Shown here piece after piece: positions 26,409 to 35,352 of a DNA stretch of 64,000 nt (position 1 is the stretch's first letter; the number at the start of each line of letters is the position of its first letter). The notes beneath the pieces are model-generated. The model was not told the DNA's origin. It worked only from the letters and a program-made list of their open reading frames with translations, and searched no databases. The position numbers and the translations under genes are program-made. Origin of the DNA: Candidatus Heimdallarchaeota archaeon (GTDB taxonomy: Archaea > Asgardarchaeota > Heimdallarchaeia > JABLTI01); assembly GCA_019894765.1 (NCBI GenBank), contig JAGXNT010000037.1:26769-90768 (forward strand), read 5' to 3'.

Positions 26409-26603
26409 ATCCAAAGGATTTCATTAACAATGAAGAATTTCTTGGATGAATTTTTTTGTTATAGATTTACCTAAATCAAAGACTTAAAAAGGGAATTTTG
26501 GAAGTAATATTTACTATTGACACATGGACACATAGCCGGAGTCAAAGCAACGAAAATTGCAATTTATAAAAATACAAAAACAAAATGGAGAGTCTGATTA
26601 AAC

Positions 26604-27002
26604 TTGGGTAAACGACACTGTTTTACTTATCATAGAGAAAGAGATGAATTCACAATTATTGAAAAATCAGATATGGTAGAGCAATATTTCTCATATCTAA
26701 TAGAAGAATCAACTAAATTAGAAACCTATGCCAGTCAAAGTGGTTCTGACGCAGTTTTGCTATTTGATGGCGCTGAAAACAAATGGACCTTAATATATGC
26801 TCAAGGATCAGGTATAGTCACACAAAGAACTGCTAGAAGGCGTGCTGATTCTGCCAGTCGATCTGGAATACAACTCTCTTCTGGAGAAAGAATTGGGGCT
26901 AATGCTCCTCTTGTTGAAATATCTGATTCCAATATTGGAGATTTGAGCAAAAGCGTTCAAAACAAGTATTTATCTCACACTGATTTACGAGGGGTAGAAT
27001 AA
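26604..27002 (+). CDS. Conserved-looking hypothetical protein, basic central motif
   Basis: The product has 132 residues from TTG 26604. I do not recognise it. The first 60 residues include a helix (SYLIEESTKLETYASQSG), then two short strands (DAVLLFDG; KWTLIYAQ). A basic, glycine-containing stretch follows, TQRTARRRADSASRSGIQL, then SGERIGANAPLVEI. The Arg-rich segment flanked by strands suggests nucleic-acid or phosphate binding, without further support. It stands alone with about 200 nt of gene-free sequence upstream. Confidence 0.5.
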   Translation: MGKRHCFTYHRERDEFTIIEKSDMVEQYFSYLIEESTKLETYASQSGSDAVLLFDGAENKWTLIYAQGSGIVTQRTARRRADSASRSGIQLSSGERIGANAPLVEISDSNIGDLSKSVQNKYLSHTDLRGVE

Positions 27003-27034
27003 CCAATTTCCCCTCATCGTTTGTTTTTTCTTGT

Positions 27035-27946
27035 TTAGTTTGAAACTCTTTGTAAGCCTTTTTCTGCTTCTTTCAAAAAGCTTTGAATGAGACGTTTTGT
27101 AGCATATTGTTTTTCGGGAGAAGTCTCAATAGCAATTTGATAATATTTCTTTGCTTCTTTCTTTTCAGTAAGTTTCTCAAATATAACAGCTAAAAAGTAA
27201 TTAATTGCATGGTTTTTCTTCGCAAGCTTATGTGCTTTCAGCATTGCTTCTTTTGCACTATCTAATTCATTGAGCTCTAGATAGCTTTTTGCAAGATTAT
27301 AAAGAGCATCATAATTTTTTGAGTCTAATTTAGTAGCTAAATGGAGATGCTCAATGGCTTTTTCATGTTTACCTTTAAGCGCATAGGAACACCCAAGATA
27401 GAATCTCGCCCAAAAGTCTTGAGGATAAATCTCAACCGCTATTACTCCTTTTTTAATTCCTAATTCACCGTCATCTTCTGCTCCATGTGTACGAATTTCG
27501 TGGATGAGTTCATCGAATATTTCATCTTGAGATTGTTTTCTGCAATATCCAAATTCCTTCTCAAACAAAGTAATTGTTTTTTCAATCGACTTTTTATCCT
27601 CTGATTCTAGCTCTAGGATTAAACCATCTTGAGAACTAATTGTGAATTTAATCGAGTAATCTGGAAAGCCAAATGATTCATTTGATATAGAATAGAATGC
27701 GGGAGTTGCGGATTCTTTTTCTATCATCTTATAATAAGAATGATACTCTACACCTTTTTCCTTGGTTCCAAACAATCTGAATTCATCTGTATAATCATAT
27801 AATTTGTTTTGTTTGTGAATTTCCTTTGCTTTTTCAGGAACTTCAAAATCCCATAATTTCTTGAGTACTTTCTTTACAAATTGAAATGATTCTGTTGAGT
27901 AAACATTCCTCGCAATCATGGTATTTATTTCTATTTTTTCTTTCAT
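27035..27946 (-). CDS. Protein with novel N-terminal domain and C-terminal TPRs
   Basis: The product has 303 residues. The N-terminal ~150 residues are alpha/beta (FQFVKKVLKKLWDFEVPEKA; PDYSIKFTISSQDGLILELE; IEKTITLFEKEFGYC) and match no family I know. Residues ~165-290 are three or four TPR units (DFWARFYLGCSYALKGKHEK; AIEHLHLATKLDSKNYDALY; AINYFLAVIFEKLTEKKEAK). It is probably cytosolic, with the TPR part docking a partner. It is the third TPR protein in 28 kb. Confidence 0.65.
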   Translation of the reverse strand: MKEKIEINTMIARNVYSTESFQFVKKVLKKLWDFEVPEKAKEIHKQNKLYDYTDEFRLFGTKEKGVEYHSYYKMIEKESATPAFYSISNESFGFPDYSIKFTISSQDGLILELESEDKKSIEKTITLFEKEFGYCRKQSQDEIFDELIHEIRTHGAEDDGELGIKKGVIAVEIYPQDFWARFYLGCSYALKGKHEKAIEHLHLATKLDSKNYDALYNLAKSYLELNELDSAKEAMLKAHKLAKKNHAINYFLAVIFEKLTEKKEAKKYYQIAIETSPEKQYATKRLIQSFLKEAEKGLQRVSN

Positions 27947-28060
27947 AGGAAACCCACTGTCAATAAACTAAGGAAATTTTCATTTAAATGTAATTTGCAT
28001 TCTATAGGTAATCATAATGGTATTTCTATCTAAAAATGTAATTAATTAAAGAAATGAATA

Positions 28061-29230
28061 CTAAACTTTAGCAAGCACTTCTTTTAGGGATGAAAGAGCT
28101 GTTTGAATGTCTTTCTCAGTATTATAGAGTTGTGAAGCGAACCTTAAACCACCATATCTATTGGTAATCGTTACTCTATATTTCTCTTCAAGAATCTCTA
28201 CGATTTTCTTTAGATCTTTCTTCGCATCAACTCGAACATTGATTAGGGCTCCTCTCTTCTCAGGTTCATGTGGAGTTATTGTAAATAATCCTAGATCTTC
28301 AATTCCTTCAATTAATTGTTGAATTAATCCATGATTGTGGCTAGCTACTGTCTCTATTCCTACGGAATTTATAAGATCTAATGCTGCCTTTAGTCCAGCA
28401 ACACAGTAAAAAGGAACAGTTCCATTTTCGAATCTTTTCGCACCTTTATGATAGCTTTTGTTTCTATCCATCCAATTCTGATCCTTAAAGTCATAATTCC
28501 CAGTTCCTTGCAGAGGAGGGTCCATTGATTCTATAGCTCTCGAACTAATGTAACACAAACCTATTCCAAGAGGGGCCATCAAGAATTTGGGCCCACCAGC
28601 AGTCACAAAATCGACATCCATTTCTTTTGGATAAACTTCTACTCCTCCGCAAGCTTGAATTGCATCTAGAGCAACTAAAGCTCCATTATCATGTGCAACT
28701 TTAGCTATCTTTTTTGCATCTACTCTTTGACCATTATTGAACTGAACTAATGAAAGTGCAACCAATTTTGTATTTTCATCAATCAAAGAAATGATCTCAT
28801 CTTCAGAAATTTGTGTCTTCTCATTAATTTTTGCGGAGCGAAATTCAACTCCTTTTCTACGACTAATATACTTCCATGGATAATAATTAGTAGGAAATTC
28901 TAATTCCGAAGTAACAACATTATCTCCCTTTTTCCAGTCTAAACCATGAAGTGGGAAATTCAAACCATGGGCAGTGTTAACAACTAGTGAGATATCCTCA
29001 GAATGACATTTCATTAGTTTTGCAGCACCATTATATGTACCATTATTCACATTATCAAATAATTCCTGGACATCCTTACCAATGGTGGGATCATGGAAAT
29101 AATCAATGAATTGATGCATAGCTTTTACCACTGATTTTGGGTGAGGTGTAAAAGCAGAACTGCTTAACCAAACTCTATCAAGTAATTGAGGAAACTCTTT
29201 CTTTCGTATTTCATCCTGTCCTTCATACAT
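28061..29230 (-). CDS. Class V aminotransferase, PLP-dependent
   Basis: The product has 390 residues from ATG 29230 (GTG three codons earlier is possible). It is fold-type I of the class V group (cysteine desulfurase / isopenicillin-N epimerase / kynureninase-like). Visible marks: NTAHGLNFPL near the cofactor phosphate, LDAIQACGG with the Asp that binds the pyridine nitrogen, and TAGGPKFLMAPLGIG, whose Lys (about residue 215) is the Schiff-base lysine. GGPK replaces the S-x-H-K of cysteine desulfurases, and there is no catalytic Cys loop, so the epimerase or aminotransferase type is more likely. The substrate is unknown and no pathway neighbours are present. Confidence 0.8.
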   Translation of the reverse strand: MYEGQDEIRKKEFPQLLDRVWLSSSAFTPHPKSVVKAMHQFIDYFHDPTIGKDVQELFDNVNNGTYNGAAKLMKCHSEDISLVVNTAHGLNFPLHGLDWKKGDNVVTSELEFPTNYYPWKYISRRKGVEFRSAKINEKTQISEDEIISLIDENTKLVALSLVQFNNGQRVDAKKIAKVAHDNGALVALDAIQACGGVEVYPKEMDVDFVTAGGPKFLMAPLGIGLCYISSRAIESMDPPLQGTGNYDFKDQNWMDRNKSYHKGAKRFENGTVPFYCVAGLKAALDLINSVGIETVASHNHGLIQQLIEGIEDLGLFTITPHEPEKRGALINVRVDAKKDLKKIVEILEEKYRVTITNRYGGLRFASQLYNTEKDIQTALSSLKEVLAKV

Positions 29231-29431
29231 TAGCAACACAACCAGATTCTCTTACAAAACTATCTTTTCAATAATAAAAAGATTAGGGAGCATCAAAAAA
29301 TTCTGGTTCAATTCTTTTACTAGTTCAATCAATTTTCAGATGAATATTAGGTTTGAGAATAAAAGTTTAAGATTAGCTTCATATTCCTATTAGTTACGAG
29401 TATAAAGGATATTTAATTCTGCCTTGACTTA

Positions 29432-30205
29432 ATGAATATTGAAATGAGGAGGAAAAAGAGAACGCCAAATTATCTTGATGATGTTAAAAAACGCATCCGC
29501 TCTATTGAGCTACTACGTATGCTTAAGAAATATCATTCATATGAAGAGCTTAGTGGGCTTATGGGTTACTCAAAAGTTGTTCTCAATCGTTACATACGAG
29601 GTCATGTGCTTCCAGCATCTGATCGTGCTCAAGAGATAATTGATGTAGCAAAAAAGAACTTAGATGTTGAGAGACTAGTAAAGGATCAGTTAGTATTTTT
29701 CAGAGGTTATTTTGATACTACTATGTTACTTGGTAATACTTCACTTCTGAAATTGGTAGCTCAATATGTTGCTGATAATTTCGAGGATGCAGAAATTACC
29801 AAAATTGGCGCAGTAGCGCCAGAAGGATTACCTATGGCTGTCCACTTAGCAACTGAACTTGGAGTTGAAATTGCCATAGCTAAAAGAACTCGAGATCTTG
29901 GGGTTAGAGAATTTGTGAAAGTACATTTTCCTCAGGAATCAACCGGTGAGCTTCTTTCACTTAATATGCCTAAAGGATTACTCACTCTTGATGATAGAGT
30001 GCTAATTATTGAAGATAGTTGTAGAACAGGAACTACTCTTGAGATGTTGGTGGAATTAGCAGAGAAATCGATGGCAAAAATCGGCGGTATCTTTGTGCTA
30101 GCAGCTATGGGTGACAAATGGAAACCCACTATTAAGAAACTAGCAACCAAATTTGGGGAGAAAAACGTATACATTTTCTGTGAATTACCACTTGAACACG
30201 ATTAA
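29432..30205 (+). CDS. gfcR: GfcR-like regulator: helix-turn-helix plus phosphoribosyltransferase domain
   Basis: The product has 257 residues. Residues ~25-70 form a helix-turn-helix (LRMLKKYHSYEELSGLMGYS, then KVVLNRYIRGHVLPASDRA). Residues ~90-250 are a type I PRTase domain with PRPP loop VLIIEDSCRTGTTLEML. This HTH+PRTase layout is that of archaeal GfcR, an activator of glycolytic/sugar-fermentation genes in haloarchaea, in which the PRTase domain is thought to sense a phosphorylated metabolite. A TATA-like GATATTTAATTC precedes it. The mtnA/R15P-isomerase-like gene follows within 14 nt, so the two are likely cotranscribed, which suggests sensing of a pentose phosphate. Confidence 0.8.
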   Translation: MNIEMRRKKRTPNYLDDVKKRIRSIELLRMLKKYHSYEELSGLMGYSKVVLNRYIRGHVLPASDRAQEIIDVAKKNLDVERLVKDQLVFFRGYFDTTMLLGNTSLLKLVAQYVADNFEDAEITKIGAVAPEGLPMAVHLATELGVEIAIAKRTRDLGVREFVKVHFPQESTGELLSLNMPKGLLTLDDRVLIIEDSCRTGTTLEMLVELAEKSMAKIGGIFVLAAMGDKWKPTIKKLATKFGEKNVYIFCELPLEHD

Positions 30206-30218
30206 ATTCATAGGGTTT

Positions 30219-31328
30219 TTGAAATTGAAAGTAAAGATAGGTAATGATATCAAAAACTACCAATCAATCTGGTGGAGTAACGAAGGTTTTATTCAAGTTA
30301 TTGATCAAAGAAAGCTGCCTTTTTCTTTTGAAATCTTTACTGTGAAAACAGTCGAAGATACTTGTTTTGTGATAAAAGAAATGGTAGTGAGAGGAGCTCC
30401 TCTAATTGGAGTTACTGCAGCGTTTGGACTTGTTTTAGCAGCAAACTCATGTAAAAATAAGGAGTTTGAAGAATTCAATAATGTCTTAGTTACAGCAGCA
30501 AATAATCTTTCAAAAACTCGACCAACAGCTGTTGATCTATTTAATTCGATTCAAAGAATTATGAAGAACATCAATTCCAAAGAATCTGTAAATGAAAACA
30601 TTGCTAGTATAAAGAAAGAAGCAGAAACTCTGAGATGGGAAACAATCGATGAATGCAGATTGTTAGGGGAGTACGGGAATCAACTAATTAAAAATGAATG
30701 TCGAATTATGACTATTTGTAATGCTGGCGCACTTGCTACTGTTGACATTGGAACTGCCTTAGCTCCCTTAAGAAAAGGGAAATCTGAAGGAAAGAAGATT
30801 ACAGTTTATGTGAATGAAACAAGACCGAGAATGCAGGGGGCGAGATTAACAGCATGGGAGCTTTATAATGAGGATATTGAGCATTACATTATTACAGATA
30901 ATTCTGCAGGACATATCATAAAAAATGGTTTAATTGATTTAGTGATTACAGGAGCAGATAGGATTGTTTTGAATGGTGATGTAGCTAACAAAATCGGCAC
31001 ATACACTTTGAGTGTTCTATGTAAAGAAAACAATGTTCCGTTCTATGTAGCAGCTCCAATTAGCACTTTTGATAGAATAACCAAAAATGGAAAAGATATA
31101 ACAATAGAGGAAAGAGATGGAAAGGAAGTTCGAACTGCTCTAAGTGTAGAAGATAAACAAGATACAAATCCAAAAAGACGAATTATTCATCATATTCAAT
31201 CACCTAATCTTAATCCTGCTTTTGATGTCACACCAAGTAAGAATATTACTGGAATCATTACACCTGAAGGAATTTTAGTACAGCCCTTAGAGAAATCCAT
31301 AGCGAAATTACTCAAAAATAGGTTGTAA
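30219..31328 (+). CDS. mtnA: Methylthioribose-1-phosphate isomerase family (MtnA / aIF2B-like)
   Basis: The product has about 369 residues from TTG 30219; the open frame runs back to 30153 inside gfcR, but the family homology begins at IKNYQSIWW, so a start at 30219 or TTG 30225 is right. Motifs: MVVRGAPLIGVTAAFGL, ICNAGALATVDIGTALAPL, VYVNETRPRMQGARLTAWEL, ITGADRIVLNGDVANKIGTY (catalytic Asp), NVPFYVAAPISTFD. It converts 5-methylthioribose-1-phosphate to the ribulose form in methionine salvage. A ribose-1,5-bisphosphate isomerase role in archaeal nucleotide degradation is the main alternative. It sits directly after gfcR. Confidence 0.82.
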   Translation: MKLKVKIGNDIKNYQSIWWSNEGFIQVIDQRKLPFSFEIFTVKTVEDTCFVIKEMVVRGAPLIGVTAAFGLVLAANSCKNKEFEEFNNVLVTAANNLSKTRPTAVDLFNSIQRIMKNINSKESVNENIASIKKEAETLRWETIDECRLLGEYGNQLIKNECRIMTICNAGALATVDIGTALAPLRKGKSEGKKITVYVNETRPRMQGARLTAWELYNEDIEHYIITDNSAGHIIKNGLIDLVITGADRIVLNGDVANKIGTYTLSVLCKENNVPFYVAAPISTFDRITKNGKDITIEERDGKEVRTALSVEDKQDTNPKRRIIHHIQSPNLNPAFDVTPSKNITGIITPEGILVQPLEKSIAKLLKNRL

Positions 31329-31385
31329 TGTTATATCGCAAAGACTTTTTTATTAAAAATATCAACTGTTTATTAGTTGATTACC

Positions 31386-31754
31386 ATGGGGAAAAAAGTT
31401 AAACCAGGTATGAGCCCAGTTGAAATTGCAACTTTGCATTATGAACTTCTTATGGAAAATGACAGAGATGAGTGGTTGAATACCTTCAGAAAACACCACC
31501 GAGATCAAGCTGACCGATACGGTTCTTCCCCTGATCTTTATTGGAGAACAGGTCGAAAATACGTTGACAAACTTGGTTATTCCTATAAATTCAAACTTGT
31601 AGATGAAAAATATAGCACAGATGACCACAAGAAGATATTCTTCCATAGACTTAGCAAAGAAGGAAAACCACAAGGTTCTGGACAAGTTCCAATTCACATA
31701 AGAAAAGATGAAGAAGATGATAATGAGTGGCGTGTAGACATCGCAAGTTGGTAA
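31386..31754 (+). CDS. Small NTF2-like hypothetical protein
   Basis: The product has 122 residues from ATG 31386 (TTG 31377 possible). A leading helix (VEIATLHYELLMENDRDEWL) is followed by a second helix and then strands ending HIRKDEEDDNEWRVDIASW, the usual order and finish of NTF2/SnoaL-like cone folds. No catalytic residues stand out. A TATA-like TTTTTATTAAAAATAT precedes it by about 30 nt, suggesting a short leader. Fold assignment is by pattern only; function unknown. Confidence 0.5.
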   Translation: MGKKVKPGMSPVEIATLHYELLMENDRDEWLNTFRKHHRDQADRYGSSPDLYWRTGRKYVDKLGYSYKFKLVDEKYSTDDHKKIFFHRLSKEGKPQGSGQVPIHIRKDEEDDNEWRVDIASW

Positions 31755-31897
31755 TTTTAATTTGTTTGGGATTAATTTCCCTTTTTTTTCTTTTTCTTAG
31801 AATTTTTTCTCATTAATTGAAAAAGATAAAATAAGGATGGATTTAAAAATAGTAAGTAATATCAATTTTTAGTAAGAAATAACAGTAGGCGAAAATT

Positions 31898-32239
31898 ATG
31901 GCAATAAACCCAAGAGATCTTCAAAAAATGATGAAAAAAATGAAAATGATTGAGTTAAAAGGAGTAGAAGAGGTCATCATTAGATTTGCAGATCATGAAT
32001 TAACTATACCAAATGCAGAAGTTACAAAGATGCAAATGGGTGGAGAAGTTTACCAGGTTTCAGGAAATGCACAGAAAAGAGATAGAACTGATGTAGAAGT
32101 CATTGAGATTGAAATCTCTGATGAAGACGTTCAGTTAGTCGCTTCCCAAGCTGGTGTTTCTGAAGAAGTAGCAGAAGATGCTTTGCTTGAAAGTGAGGGG
32201 GATATAGCAAAAGCAATTATGTTTTTAAAATCAAAATAA
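31898..32239 (+). CDS. nac: Nascent polypeptide-associated complex, alpha homologue
   Basis: The protein has 113 residues. The NAC beta-barrel occupies residues ~15-65 (MKMIELKGVEEVIIRFADHE; LTIPNAEVTKMQMGGEVYQV), followed by a C-terminal UBA domain (VQLVASQAGVSEEVAEDALL, then GDIAKAIMFLKSK). Archaeal NAC is an alpha-type homodimer that binds ribosomes and nascent chains as they leave the tunnel. A GGCGAAAATT leader precedes the ATG; a TATA-like GGATTTAAAAATAG lies near 31838-31851. Standard length. Confidence 0.95.
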   Translation: MAINPRDLQKMMKKMKMIELKGVEEVIIRFADHELTIPNAEVTKMQMGGEVYQVSGNAQKRDRTDVEVIEIEISDEDVQLVASQAGVSEEVAEDALLESEGDIAKAIMFLKSK

Positions 32240-32250
32240 GTAATTTGAAC

Positions 32251-34272
32251 TCAAGAGTTATTTTCTTTGGAAAATAGCTCATCTATTTCTCTATGACCAA
32301 ATTTTATTACAGGGCAACGATTGTGACACTCCATACATTGTGTACAAAGAGAGACATTAATTTCTGTTTGATTTAAAGTAGGATTAATATTTATGGCCTC
32401 ACTTGCACAATGAACAAGGCACGTTTGGCAACCAGTGCATTCCTCTGATCTGAATACCTCTAAAACCAGTTTCTTCAACAATTTTTTCACTGTAAACGGA
32501 TTTTTCCCTTTAGCTGTTATTGCTCCGTCTGCAGAAATAGATATTGTAGTTCCTTTCTTATCTATTCCCCGTAAGATTCCTAATTCCTCATCATAATCAG
32601 TTTCGGTGAAAATTTGCCAAAATTGCAGTAATCTAGTAAGATTCAATGGTGAATTAAATGTCCCTTCGATTATTACCTCCCCTGTTTGGCAAGTGGTGAA
32701 TCCTTCAAATAATTCGAAATTTAAACTCCAATCCCCGATCGTTTTCTCTACTTTTTTCTCGTAATCTAAATTTACCCCTGTTTCAACTGCTAAATCTTTT
32801 ATTTTCTTAGGTAATCGCTTCCATCGCCAAAGTCCCCATGTTATCCATTCTTTTGGCAATGAATTTTCCTTTTGCCATTTTTCAAGGAAATCCATCCAAC
32901 TCTTCCATAAAACAGGTTTTAGCTCTTTTATTATTTCAAAAGTTGCTTGATTACTCGCAGGGCATAACCAGCAACCAATTCGAGATAATCCTTCTTCATA
33001 CAGCGGATTATATTCTAGTTCTTCTTTGAAGATATACATCCAAACATGTAAAGCAGTCCATTTTTGAATCGGAGTAAAATTAACTTGGTTTGGAATCCAT
33101 GGATTAGACCATAGAGTTTTACTAGCAAATCTGGCAATACTCTCGTATCCCCTTTGACCTACAATACTCAATGTTTTTTCGCCCACGCATTCCTCAATTA
33201 GATCATTAATTGGGCCGATTTTCAGGATTTTACAACAATAACGATAATCCTTCCCCGGTGGGCCAAAATTATCGGTACTTGACCAGAATTTTTCCTCAGA
33301 AATATCTTTGCGACAGTAATTATCTCTTAAGTTAAATTTAGAGATAAGTTCCTCAACATAATCAATTGTTTCTTGGAATTCAAGACTTGTATTAACAAAG
33401 AGTATTCTGAAATCTAAATTGGGAATTTTTCTTGCTAATTGTAAACAAACTAAGGAGTCTTTACCGCCACTAAACGAGACAGAAAGTGGTAAATCACTGT
33501 GAAGTCTTCTTGCGTCATTTATTGCGGTAATAGCTCGTTTTTCATATTCCTCGATAGTCTTTGTATTTGCTTCAACAGCTTTTTTCCAAGAAGGTTGAGT
33601 TGTTTTCTGAGCATAATCAAAATTTGAATCGAATTTCTTCAAGTAGTATTTTGGTTTCAAGACAACTCCTTTCGTACTATTTTTGAGATGCTTAGCATCA
33701 ATCCTCATATTCCCGATTGAGAGAACTTCTCCTTCAGGAGATAATGCTATAGCAACTTCCCCTTTTCTTAGAGATTCATCAATTCTAATAACACCAGGTG
33801 CAAGAACATTGTAACCTGCTATTATAAAGCTCACAGCACCTTCATCAACAGTGAGAGTCTTTTTCTTTTTATTCGAGTTCTCAAAAATCCTCTTAGCACC
33901 AATCATTCGAGGAGAAAAATCCCAATCCTCTAAAAATAGATTATACCGTAAAGCTCCAACTATATGACCATCAATGATTACTTCATCCAATAAATCTTCA
34001 TAGGATGTTTCATTTAGTAGAACAATTCTACCTTTAACTAAACCAAGTGCTTCTGCACTTCCTTTTCCAAACTTCTCATCAACGATTAAAGCTATTCTAT
34101 TGATATCTTTGTTAAAAGCAGGACGAACGTCACCTGGAGGAGCAATGTTAACGCTTCTCGATTGTTCTCCACAAAGTCCACATGTTTTCTTGTCAAGTAT
34201 TGGTATATTACACAAATCGCACCATTTTAACTTGATAGCCCCCAAAAAAGGAGCTCTTTTGGACTTTTTCAT
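32251..34272 (-). CDS. PAPS-reductase-like PP-loop enzyme with zinc ribbon, PUA-like and ferredoxin domains
   Basis: The product has 673 residues. In order: N-terminal Cys4 zinc ribbon (C18, C21, C31, C34); a PUA-like domain (~residues 50-200); a PP-loop ATP-pyrophosphatase/PAPS-reductase domain with SFSGGKDS (266-273), YRYCCKILK, GQRGYESIARF and RIGCWLCPA; and a C-terminal 2x[4Fe-4S] ferredoxin (CTGCQTCLVHC; CTQCMECHNRC). Methanogens have the same multi-domain architecture. The core family reduces sulfonucleotides, but the PUA-like and zinc parts suggest RNA, so tRNA thiolation is an alternative to sulfate reduction. No sulfate transport or activation genes are near. It converges on NAC, with 11 nt between stops. 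Confidence 0.8.
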   Translation of the reverse strand: MKKSKRAPFLGAIKLKWCDLCNIPILDKKTCGLCGEQSRSVNIAPPGDVRPAFNKDINRIALIVDEKFGKGSAEALGLVKGRIVLLNETSYEDLLDEVIIDGHIVGALRYNLFLEDWDFSPRMIGAKRIFENSNKKKKTLTVDEGAVSFIIAGYNVLAPGVIRIDESLRKGEVAIALSPEGEVLSIGNMRIDAKHLKNSTKGVVLKPKYYLKKFDSNFDYAQKTTQPSWKKAVEANTKTIEEYEKRAITAINDARRLHSDLPLSVSFSGGKDSLVCLQLARKIPNLDFRILFVNTSLEFQETIDYVEELISKFNLRDNYCRKDISEEKFWSSTDNFGPPGKDYRYCCKILKIGPINDLIEECVGEKTLSIVGQRGYESIARFASKTLWSNPWIPNQVNFTPIQKWTALHVWMYIFKEELEYNPLYEEGLSRIGCWLCPASNQATFEIIKELKPVLWKSWMDFLEKWQKENSLPKEWITWGLWRWKRLPKKIKDLAVETGVNLDYEKKVEKTIGDWSLNFELFEGFTTCQTGEVIIEGTFNSPLNLTRLLQFWQIFTETDYDEELGILRGIDKKGTTISISADGAITAKGKNPFTVKKLLKKLVLEVFRSEECTGCQTCLVHCASEAININPTLNQTEINVSLCTQCMECHNRCPVIKFGHREIDELFSKENNS

Positions 34273-34360
34273 TCCAATTTCATTCCAATATCTAACAAAT
34301 AATTTACAGAAAATAAGAGCTACAGAAAAACTTGATGATGATTAACAGTTTCCTGCTTCA

Positions 34361-34732
34361 CTATATTTTTGGTTGTTGAGATTCTTGATCCTTTTCTGCT
34401 GAAATATCAACACCTATAGCTCGTTTGATCAAATCTGTAAGGGGATCAACACCTTCAGCAACTCCTTTTTTATCAGAGGTTCGAATTTCAACTATAATTG
34501 GGAATGTTTTCTTTCCGGATCTAATATCATCAATTAAATCATGATGTAATCTTGCGATTTCATCATCAATAATAAGAATGCCAATATCAGGATCTTGAGT
34601 TAACTCCATAATCCTCTCAGCAGCTTGTTCCGGGCTTTCTATAATATAGCAATCTTTCAAACCGCCAAGACGAAGACCCATAGAGACATCCGCATTGGTT
34701 AGACTTACAATTTTCATCGTATTCATTCCCAT
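34361..34732 (-). CDS. atpF: A-type ATP synthase subunit F
   Basis: The product has 123 residues; internal ATG codons at the third and sixth residues are alternative starts (MKIVSLTNADVSMGLRLGG is the family-like beginning). Further marks are DIGILIIDDEIARLHHDLID, FPIIVEIRT and DPLTDLIKRAIGVDI. Subunit F sits on the central stalk and couples rotation to catalysis. The C-terminal tail (AEKDQESQQPKI) is slightly long. Only atpH precedes it; the catalytic and membrane subunits (A, B, C, D, E, I, K) are elsewhere. Confidence 0.88.
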   Translation of the reverse strand: MGMNTMKIVSLTNADVSMGLRLGGLKDCYIIESPEQAAERIMELTQDPDIGILIIDDEIARLHHDLIDDIRSGKKTFPIIVEIRTSDKKGVAEGVDPLTDLIKRAIGVDISAEKDQESQQPKI

Positions 34733-34746
34733 GTTATGGATAACAC

Positions 34747-35061
34747 TTATATCTTTTCTACAGTTGTGATTGAATCCACAACAAGTTCTAAAGCGGCTTT
34801 TTGATTTTTCTTCTTCTTCGCTTCAATCTCTGTAAGAGAATTTTCAATCTCAGCTTTGGATTTCTTGCGTTCTTTATCCACTGTCTTCTTTGATGATACT
34901 TTTAAGGCTTCGATTTCTTCTCGAGCAGCTTCTTTAGCTTGAACTGTCAGATTTCCGGAATCTTTCTGTGTTTTCCGAATGTTTTCTTGAGCTTTTTGTT
35001 TTGTCTCTTGTATTATTTTTTCAGCCTTTTTTTCTGCTTTCCTAATTTCTTCAATGCTCAT
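34747..35061 (-). CDS. atpH: A-type ATP synthase subunit H, peripheral-stalk coiled coil
   Basis: The product has 104 residues, essentially one long charged coiled coil (IRKAEKKAEKIIQETKQKAQ; EIENSLTEIEAKKKKNQKAA) that ends in LVVDSITTVEKI. This matches AhaH, which pairs with subunit E in the peripheral stalk. Low complexity makes homology weaker, but its position 14 nt before atpF supports the call. In many archaea atpH begins the full ATPase operon; here it is linked only to atpF. Confidence 0.75.
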   Translation of the reverse strand: MSIEEIRKAEKKAEKIIQETKQKAQENIRKTQKDSGNLTVQAKEAAREEIEALKVSSKKTVDKERKKSKAEIENSLTEIEAKKKKNQKAALELVVDSITTVEKI

Positions 35062-35352
35062 TTTTGAACCTCAGTTTTTTTATCTGCTATTCAACGAGTT
35101 ATCCTCAACTTAGCTCTTTTTATTTTTTCTGTTAACGCGAATATTTGTTTCTAATATATCTATTTTGTTTAGAAAACGACATTAGAGGGTCTTCTGCACT
35201 ACAAATACTTAGCTGTATAAATACAAAATAAGTTTAGTGTCTTATTAAGATAGTTTTGTTATCCTCTCTTTTGTCATATTAGAAAGACTAAAAACATTCA
35301 CGAAGGGAAGTATAACTGCTATTCAAAAAATTTGAACAAGGTAAAAAGATAA

